Shown: piece by piece, positions 56,501 to 64,000 of the stretch
Layout: every line of letters starts with the position of its first letter
Position numbering within the stretch: the stretch's first letter is position 1
Source: Chromobotia macracanthus
Lineage: Eukaryota; Chordata; Actinopteri; Cypriniformes; Botiidae
Length of the DNA: 64,000 nucleotides
NCBI GenBank assembly: GCA_036877525.1
Contig: JAZGTH010000089.1
Span: 902,001-966,000, forward strand
Direction: 5' to 3'
Program-made: the position numbers and the translations under genes
Notes under the pieces: model-generated
The model's input: the letters and a program-made list of their open reading frames with translations, nothing else
Databases searched by the model: none
Told to the model about the DNA's origin: nothing

Positions 56501-59500
56501 ATGAGTATATTATTTTGATCAGTAATGGAGTTTGAGCATTCATCAGTTAAACTGATCATGGTTGTGAAACTTTTAGCCGGTTCACCTGTGGAATTCTTGT
56601 CATTAGTGGCTTCTGTTTTCAACCTCTGAAGCTCTTCAGGTTGGGTTTCTAAATCAACGCATGGCTCTTTCATTGCTTGTCTCTTCCGACCATGTTTTCC
56701 ATGATTCATTTCTTCAATCTTTACATCTGCTGGCACAACTTCATCTTGTATAGTGTCATCATCAAGTTTTCGTTTCTTCCCTGTCCATGTTTTCAACCCT
56801 ACCTTCTTGAGCACTTTTGTGGAATCTTGAGGAAGGGAAGATGTGTCAGTGTTGCCATGTGTAAGCTCTGATGTTCTACTGGATAATCTCAAAGATGATA
56901 ACTTGAGGTTTCCTACTGGTCCTTTAATATTCTTCTCTTTTCTACATAAAGGTTCAGAGATGCTCTGTGACAAAGTACCATCACTCTGATCAGCACCACT
57001 CTGTTCTGAGGGATCAGTTTGTAATTGTGTAGTAACCGTAAATGTTTTCTTTCTCCCTCTCTTTTTAAGAGACTGAAGAACTTTCTGCTTCTCTTGATTT
57101 GCAGCTGCATTGATGGTATCTTCTGTGCTGCCTTGGCATGGAGGGAGATCAGAGATTTGGACAGGTGCCGTGTCAAGGTTATCTAAATGTTCTACTGATA
57201 ACTTCTTTTTCTTGGGTCTTTGTGGTCTTGATGTCTTTTTCTGAGTGCTCATTGAATCTCTTTGGACAGTGTTTAGGTCTTTACAGTCAACATTATGCAT
57301 GGAACTGGACAAAGTCTCCTGTAGTCTTGTAGAATTTTCATTGAAGTCCAAAGTGACTGTGCTACTGACCTGGCTTGATAAAGTTTCAACAACTGGAACT
57401 GCGTTTATTTTTTGTATGCGGATTGATTTTCTGGAGATGTAGACATTGGACTTCACTGGTTCCTCAGGTATAACTGCTGAAATTTGAGTCTGGTGGTTGT
57501 TCTGAATATCACTGGCAGTTTGAGGGGATATATCTCTTTGTTCCTCTTCTTTAACACTCTTTAAATTTAACAGACCTGTTATTTTCCTTTTCTTTTTGGC
57601 AGTTTTTCGTTTCTTTTTCTTTGTCCTGGGTTTTGTGACTTTGAGACCTTTAATTATGGTTTCCTGTTTAATTACAACATCAACCTCAGAAGCATCTTTT
57701 TCAGGGCACTGTAATCCTTTTACAGTCTGAACATTAGAAACTTTACCGAAATCTTTCATGTCTGCATTAGTAACCATGACATCTGTCTCATCTGCTTCAG
57801 TTTTTATCTCGAGAATGTTCCCCAATTCTTTAGAGGAGGCAGAAACACTAGCCAATTCATGTGTTTCTGCAATTAGCTTGAACTTCTTTGATTTCCTCTT
57901 CGCAGCCTTCCAGTTGTTGTCACAGCTGTCTGCTCCTGAAATTCCAAAATTCTCAGAGACTGACTCCTTTAACATAGATGGTGTTTCTGACATTTTCTTT
58001 ACTTCTTGCGTAGTGCTATTATGTAATTTTTGCACATCCCTTTCTTTCTGTTTCAGCCAATTTTTCTTTGTCTTCTTCAGTGGACCTGTAGCATCTTTGG
58101 GAAGGACAAAAATCTCATTTTCTCTATGATCCTTTGCTGTTTCAATCAAAATATCATTTTTAATGAGCCCACCTGGCATTGGATTTTTGTTTTTGTCTTT
58201 GATTAAAACAGTATTTTGTTTCTGAACAGTAGCTGGAGATGTCTGTTCTTCAAAATGGCTAATATCTTGGATAACTTGTTTTCTGCGTCTAGTGGCCTTT
58301 CTGGTTGGTCTTTTTGATTTTACTTTGTTTTGTTGGCTGAAAACATCTGAAAGATCAGTTTCAATGGCTGACACAGAATCAACTGTATTTCCAGTGGCTG
58401 AAGCAATTAGTTCATTTTGAGCAGGCTCGTGGTTCTCGCTGGCTATGTTAGAGGACATTACCGTAGCAGACATTTGAGGTCTTCTGAATCTTCTTGCATT
58501 CGGCGGCTCAATGCTGGTATCAGATTCTGCAAGCACATTTGAAATGACTTCTCGGGCAATTGTTTGGTCAACTACAGGTATATCTACTGCTTCAACTTTA
58601 ATATCAGATATTTTCTTTCTCTTTGATCTTTTGGGTGTGGTGGGAACAAATGAAGTTAAAACACTGTCTGCTTGCTTCAGATAGGATGTAGAAGTCTGCA
58701 TGTCCAACGGAGGACTCAGATGGTGATTCTCCACTTCCTGCCTACTTGCCTTTTTCTTAGCTCTTTTTCCTCTTACAGACATCTGTTCACTAGACGCTTC
58801 TATGATTGCATCAGGTACTGGAGCAAGATTTTTATGCAGGGACTCAGTATGGTTTATCTCGAGTGCCGCTTTGTCTTTGACTGGAGGGACAGTCTTTTTT
58901 CTTGACTTCTTCAGTCTGGAACTGCTTGAAGAGTCCATCTTTGAAGGTGAGACAGAATCTTCTTGCGTGATAATGGATAATAAAGAAGTTTCTCCAACCA
59001 AATTGCCATTTAGGTGACTGTCATTTGTTTTGCTTCTAGAAGACATGTTGCTGGAACGTCTTCTGGCTTTCACAGTCTTTTCTGTAGTAATAGCTTTCTG
59101 CTGTGAACATGTTTGGGCAACAGCAAATGCCTGTTCTGACATAGATCTGAAAGCAGTTTTTCTCCTTTTACTTGGTGTGTTTTTTATGTTTTCTGTAGCT
59201 GAGACTGATTCCCCACTAGCTGAAGAAACAAGATCATTCAAGTAAGTAGTTTCACAGTTCTTGCTTACTGTGTTAAGAGACACTTTTTTGGCTGGTGCTT
59301 TTCGCGTTCTGACAACAACAGGAGTCTCAGGTTCAGTTCCCTCAGCTGAAACAGAATCTTGATTCATAGCGCCTACAAAAGTGTGCATGCCCAGAAGAAC
59401 AGGTTCATGGTCTGCATTTAGATTTTTTCTAGTTGTCCTTTTCACAGGTCTTTTCGCTTTCACAGGCCTTGCTGTCTCGGTGGTCTCCATGTTTTCCTTA

Positions 59501-62500
59501 AATTTGGATAATGGTGAGGGAATCTCCTCCTGTTGGAACTCTGCTGGGCAGCCTTTGAGTGTTTCATCTGCCTCACTGACCTTCACTCTTTTCTTTTGTT
59601 TCTTTTTGTTATTCCGAGTGCTTAAAACGTCTGGAGAGTCAGTCACAGAGGTTGAAACAGAATCAGTTTGACTCACAGAGTCTAGTAAAGACCCTCTATC
59701 CAGAGGCTTATCGTTTGTGTCTCCAAAAGTCTTTATAGCAGGTCTTCTGGCTCTCTGAAGCCTCTTTACATTGAAGCCCACTTGGTCGGCCTCAGATGAA
59801 CTAAGAACATCCTGCTGAGAAGCATTTTGACAGACTCTGGATGCTTGGGTTGAATCTCCTTTGCTTTCAGCCTCGTTTATTGTCGGTAAGGTTTTCTTTT
59901 TTCTGCATTTTGGTGTGAGTTTTTCTGGTTTGCACTCAGGAATACTGGTTTGTAGATGACAGATGGTCTGCTGGCTTACTGAAGAACTCTGTTCTTCATT
60001 ACTGACCGCTCTTGCCTCCAGCCGAATGACCTGAGAATGGGATGAATAGTCCTCTTCTGGGGAAGAGATTTTGCTTTGGGACAGGCTTGGATGGCTAAGG
60101 GTGGTTGAGACTTCTGCCTTTAAACATAACCTTGACATCTTCTTTCGCTTCCTTCTATAAACTGTCTTTCTGACAGAATGTGATGGTTTATCCTTATTGT
60201 CCCTCACTTGTATAACATTCCCAGCATCTGATGTGTCTTTATCAGAAGTTTCAGAGCAGATAGTATCTGCCACCACCTCAAGCTGCTCATCATGTGAACC
60301 CTGACGTTGTGAAGAACTCTGTGTAATGCAACCTTCTCCCTCTGACATAATTGTTCCTGGTTTTACAGGTTTTTCTGATAAGTCTGATCCATACAAAGAA
60401 CAGTCACCCATTTTTGTGGATTTGAGTATCTGTCCGTTTAGTTCCTCAAGTTCGGATTTTTTTCTTTTTTTTGGTTTCTTGCGGCTTTGCAACGCATTCT
60501 GTGGTTTATGTTGAGTAGAACAATCACTGCTGGAGATGGGGTGAGGCAGAGAAGCCAGAACATTCTCAGTGGCTGGATCATAACAGTTGTTTGTAGCATT
60601 TTTAAGAAATGTCTGTTCACTTTTTTCAGAGTTTTGCGTCTTTTCTCCACATGGCATGATAACTGAACTTTCATTTGCTGGAGATTGTTTCTCTTGGACA
60701 TGAATGTCACATACATCTGTACTTCCACATACAGATACAGGGCTTGTAGTAAATGTCATCGTCTCATTTTTCGAATTGTTCTCTTGTGAAAAAAGCTTAT
60801 TTAATTTGTCCCCTTGAGACTCTTTGCATTTATCATCAGCATGTGTTTTGATGGATACAACAGTTTGGTCTGTAATCTTCTCTGTGTCTGAAGATATGTT
60901 CTTATTTGAAAAGGAAACACCTTCAGTAGCAACTTTTGCTTTCAACTTTATATTGCATTCAGTGTTTTTAGCGATAAGCCCCTCAGATTTTATTTGTTTT
61001 GGCAAAGGCAGATTGTTCTTAAACCCTCCTTCTCTTGAAATCCAAAGTTTTGAGTTTTCACATTCAACCACAGCTGAGTGAGCGCCCCCTATGGTTGGAG
61101 TAAACAGTTGGTTTTCCACCTTACTAACAAAGTGTTTTTTAAGTGTTGTGTCTGAGACATATAAATTATTTTGCTTTCCCATCTCCGGTTCATCATTATG
61201 GTTTGAGGGATGATGCTGAGAATTAACTGAGGTTTTTCCATCCATAACCTCTGCCTGCAGACCACCCTTTTGAAGATCAAGATTATGAAGACCACACACA
61301 GCAGAATTGTCAGAAAGGGTTTCATTATTTACTGTACTTATATTTGTGCAGTTCTCTAAAGTTTTTCTAGGGCTGCCAACTTTGCATAACTCAGGTTTTG
61401 TTGTTTTCACGAGGGTGTGTTCTACAGGCTGCTTGACCAATGGGATGCCCGAAAACTCATCACATTTTATATAACCATCCAATGAATGAGGAGTGTGTGA
61501 ACTATAAAATCCAGGTAATGAAACTGGCTCAGGTCCTCTGATATCAGTCATTCCAAATCCTTCAGCAAAGATGTTTGACTTCTGGTTTATCCCCTGCAAA
61601 ATGTAAAGATGAAAATAACTTATTTGTTCATGGATTGCATGATATATGAATTATGTAATTAAAGGTTTTTTAATTTAGAACCTACCATGTCTTGAACATT
61701 TTGCTGTTTGCAGATACCATCAGACAACATAGCAACAAAGGAATCTTCTCCTTTAACTTCTCGTCCATCCTGTTTCTTGTTTGGTTTGGAGTCCGTTATC
61801 TCCGTTTGAGGATGTTTATAAACAGGATTCAAGTCCACTAGAGGGCTGCAGACATCCACAGATAAAGTCTGTTCCATTTCCATTCCATTACTCATCTCTA
61901 GAGCATGTTTGATGACAGATGTCCAGTTCGATGAGTTTCCGTGGTCTACTTCCCGGTCCTGTGAAAAGACATGCTATCAACTGATAATAGAAAAGTGACA
62001 TTAGCTAGTGTCAGTTGTACAGTTACATACCTTTTCCTGAGGCACATATGAAGCACACTTGGAAGGGAGCATATGTGTGACTGATGCCTCGTCCAGAGGC
62101 ATCCTTCTCGCCACTGTGTTCTCCATGTAACTCATTCCAGGTCCAGTTTTGATGGGACAATGATCATCAGGAGAATAGGGGTATTTAACAGAGTTTGATG
62201 TCATTGCTGAAGATGTTCCATGGTAATCTGGTAACAAAGCCTTAAACGCTCCACTCATACATGATGACAGTGAAGGCATGGGTTCTCCAATCAGGTCATG
62301 CCCCTGCAAATACGGGAGGAAAAGATATTTGAGTTTACAGATGAGGAATTAGATGCCACCCATCACTATTTTTGACTACTTGCGACCAGCTAATGTGGCA
62401 AAACTCCTCTGTTGTTTTTCCATAAATCACTACTCCGTCATCATTTGTGGAATTCCTGTAACCCACCTCCTGACATTCCCCTGATGTATAGGGAACGCTG

Positions 62501-62547
62501 CTGCTATGACTTCCATGAATATTCCAAGGTGGTATCTTCCCATCCAT
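53599..62547 (-). CDS. Giant C2H2 zinc-finger protein with one 8-kb exon
   Basis: This is a putative nuclear DNA-binding regulator. The main exon 61593-53599 encodes 2664 aa without a break. Upstream coding exons are 61958-61686 (91 aa) and 62303-62031 (91 aa), both phase 0, and a first exon with Met at 62547 (MDGKIPPWNIHGS...) whose donor is uncertain (62380 or 62467). Residues 1 to about 1820 of the main exon are disordered, Ser/Thr/Lys-rich, with many basic clusters (KKPKKRKK, RRKRKKMSR, KKRGRKKTF) and ψKxE motifs. From about 56.1 kb downward come roughly 16-17 C2H2 fingers: CKYC...HQRIH with a TGEKPY linker, CRSC, CPCC, CKFC, CKDC, CSIC, a C2HC variant (CSHC...HQASKTC), CQIC, a degenerate CFSC, CSRC, CTHC, CTQC, CPLC, CDVC, CLLC, CKRC, and a lone C-terminal CADC...HYILH. 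It may be what some fish genomes label a large znf gene (possibly znf1035), but I am not sure. It does not look like ZNF687, the human PSMD4 neighbour. Confidence 0.85.
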
Positions 62548-63829
62548 GATTCACACTCAGTTGAGAAAACTCCAGGTCAGAATGCACAACTCTTATAAAA
62601 TGCCTGTGGGAGGATAAACCATTAGTCCTCTAAGACAAAAGTTAACCAATGTAAGAATACAAAATGAATGAATTGAATACATTCATGAATCATGAATACA
62701 TTTAATATCAGCATATAAAAAACAAACCAAAAACATATTCATGATCAAAAAACATGCAGGACAAAGCATGACATGATCTCAGACATGCTAATGGATGAAG
62801 ACTCAATCTAAACTGAAACTGTATTATTATTATTATAGTTATTTTCTACTGCATTAACTCTATGTTAATTTTTCATAATGTTGTATTTGCGGTGGCAAAA
62901 AAAATGTGAAGTTGTGTGCGAACGTTTCACTTAGACCACAATGCTTTTCTGTACCAAACCAATAGCTTTATCTGCAGGGATCAACAATCAAATCAGATTT
63001 CTATTTGCAATGGCAAAATTATTATTAATTAGAAATAACAGCAATAATAGCTGGAAATTATACAGCTATGATGTAGCTAAAAACTTCAAACTCAGGCATT
63101 TGCAGGGAAAATATGGCATGCAAAGAAAAACACGACAAATATTTATACGATCGTGTTATTTACAGTATCATATAAATATCATACATGTCTGACAGCTTGA
63201 ATGCACAGAAACACATTGAACGCATCACAAGCTGCATGTTTGCATGATGTGACAACACGAACACATGAATAACATATTGCCTGTTTCTTTGTCTTTATTG
63301 ATCTGAAATTTGGCTTTTGTGCAAAATTACAGCACACAATCATTGTGGCAGCACTAAATACATGGAGCCACCTAAACCATGATGCAATGTGTACTCAGCT
63401 AAAACCTGAAAGGGTTTTTTCATCATTCTTGTGTTGAATCACAAATGATAAAGGAAAGTTTTGTAGTATGAGTGGAGTATGGTGATGTGGTATTGTATTA
63501 TGGCTCTTGACGTGCGCCAGGAACAAACACTAAGAGTATCAACATCCCACAACACGCAGGGGTGGGATTTGCACCAGCAAGCATTGCTTTACATATACTT
63601 CAGTCCATGCAATTTGTTAAAACAATGCAATTTGGTTTTTTTATGCATGCATCTAAAATATAACGATGGTTCCTGCTCATACCGACTTGTATACGATCAC
63701 AGCCCCTCGTTTTGGATGACAAGTGCACGCATCCCACAAAACCATTTTCGTCTGAATATACCATAACGTTACGTTTTAAAACGACGTGCAAAACACGACA
63801 TCTGCTCAGAGCAAGCAACAAAGAAATGC
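62548..63829. other. Upstream region of the zinc-finger gene
   Basis: About 1.3 kb of AT-rich sequence without a supported coding gene. It probably holds a leader intron. Confidence 0.4.
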
Positions 63830-64000
63830 TTTCAGACTCGAGCCTGTTTGTGCTGCGAAAGTCGCGCCCGGAGCTCGCTAACTGCATGCTAACCCACGAC
63901 CCGAACCTCCCGATGTTTACAATCCCGGCCGACCCTGCGGATGCCGTCGGTCCGCTACGACACCCGCGGACGAGCGCGGAAATAAAGCGGATCAAGATCA
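63830..64000. promoter_or_regulatory. CpG-rich patch at the window edge, likely promoter
   Basis: The last 170 bp are rich in CpG (AAGTCGCGCCCGGAGCTCGC, CATCCGCAGGGTCGGCC in reverse, CCGCGGACGAGCGCGG), unlike the surrounding DNA. The position suits a CpG-island promoter and non-coding first exon for the zinc-finger gene, or a divergent promoter shared with a gene beyond the window. An open minus frame through it is probably a by-product of GC content. Confidence 0.45.

Noticed and set aside
62335..62379. Extension of the first zinc-finger exon to a donor at CATCT/GTAAAC
   Set aside because: That donor gives phase 2, and joining it to the next exon creates an immediate stop. Only the phase-0 donors at 62380 or 62467 fit.
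63600..63995. A 131-aa minus-strand open frame at the window edge
   Set aside because: It runs through a CpG-rich promoter-like patch, has no proper upstream context in the window and resembles no family I know.
1..64000. CRISPR arrays, phage, retroviral or autonomous transposon genes, tRNA or rRNA genes
   Set aside because: None was found. Only short non-autonomous elements, SINE-like remnants and simple repeats are present.

Overview
The window is vertebrate nuclear DNA, almost certainly from a cyprinid teleost (zebrafish, carp or barbel kin). Genes have many short exons with GT-AG introns, the DNA between them is AT-rich, long CA/GT tracts are frequent, and several short inverted-repeat elements and a SINE-like tail resemble those common in cyprinid genomes. 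No prokaryotic, viral or CRISPR features were seen. Exon joins given here were worked out by eye from splice signals, reading phase and family resemblance.

Layout, left to right: (1) the 3' end of tropomyosin 3, tpm3 (+), with both alternative last exons; (2) a small secreted microseminoprotein gene, msmp-like (-); (3) a complete cytosolic phospholipase A2 gamma-type gene (+, 13 coding exons, 564 aa); (4) an unrecognised 166-aa type II membrane coiled-coil gene (-); (5) two IgGFc-binding-protein-like (FCGBP-like) genes facing each other tail to tail: copy A (+, 17.2-21.4 kb, 986 aa) and copy B (-, 23.5-29.1 kb); (6) two tandem mini-genes (+), each encoding a secreted 173-aa protein made of a single ECM1-type cysteine module; (7) pip5k1a (+, 15 coding exons, 578 aa); (8) psmd4 (+, 10 exons, 371 aa); (9) a giant C2H2 zinc-finger gene (-) with one 8-kb exon encoding 2664 residues, converging on psmd4.

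From general knowledge, tpm3, ECM1, PIP5K1A and PSMD4 all lie on human 1q21, so the window looks like the fish counterpart of that region. Between tpm3 and pip5k1a sits a run of secreted, mucosal or lipid-signalling genes. pip5k1a and psmd4 are housekeeping genes with GC-rich or CCAAT-type promoters; the genes between them and tpm3 mostly have TATA-like promoters and signal peptides. I see no evidence that the genes form one pathway.

The most notable points are: the inverted FCGBP-like pair, in which copy A has lost exactly 351 nt (a TIL-type module) and copy B has a one-base frameshift; a roughly 95-bp inverted repeat carrying the copy B upstream region; the single-module ECM1-like pair; an unnamed membrane coiled-coil gene; a repeated acidic/basic pattern with many sumoylation-like sites in the zinc-finger protein; and unusual DNA structures (a hairpin between the alternative tpm3 last exons, twin perfect palindromes in pip5k1a intron 1, and a GT-rich minisatellite that starts at a pip5k1a splice donor).
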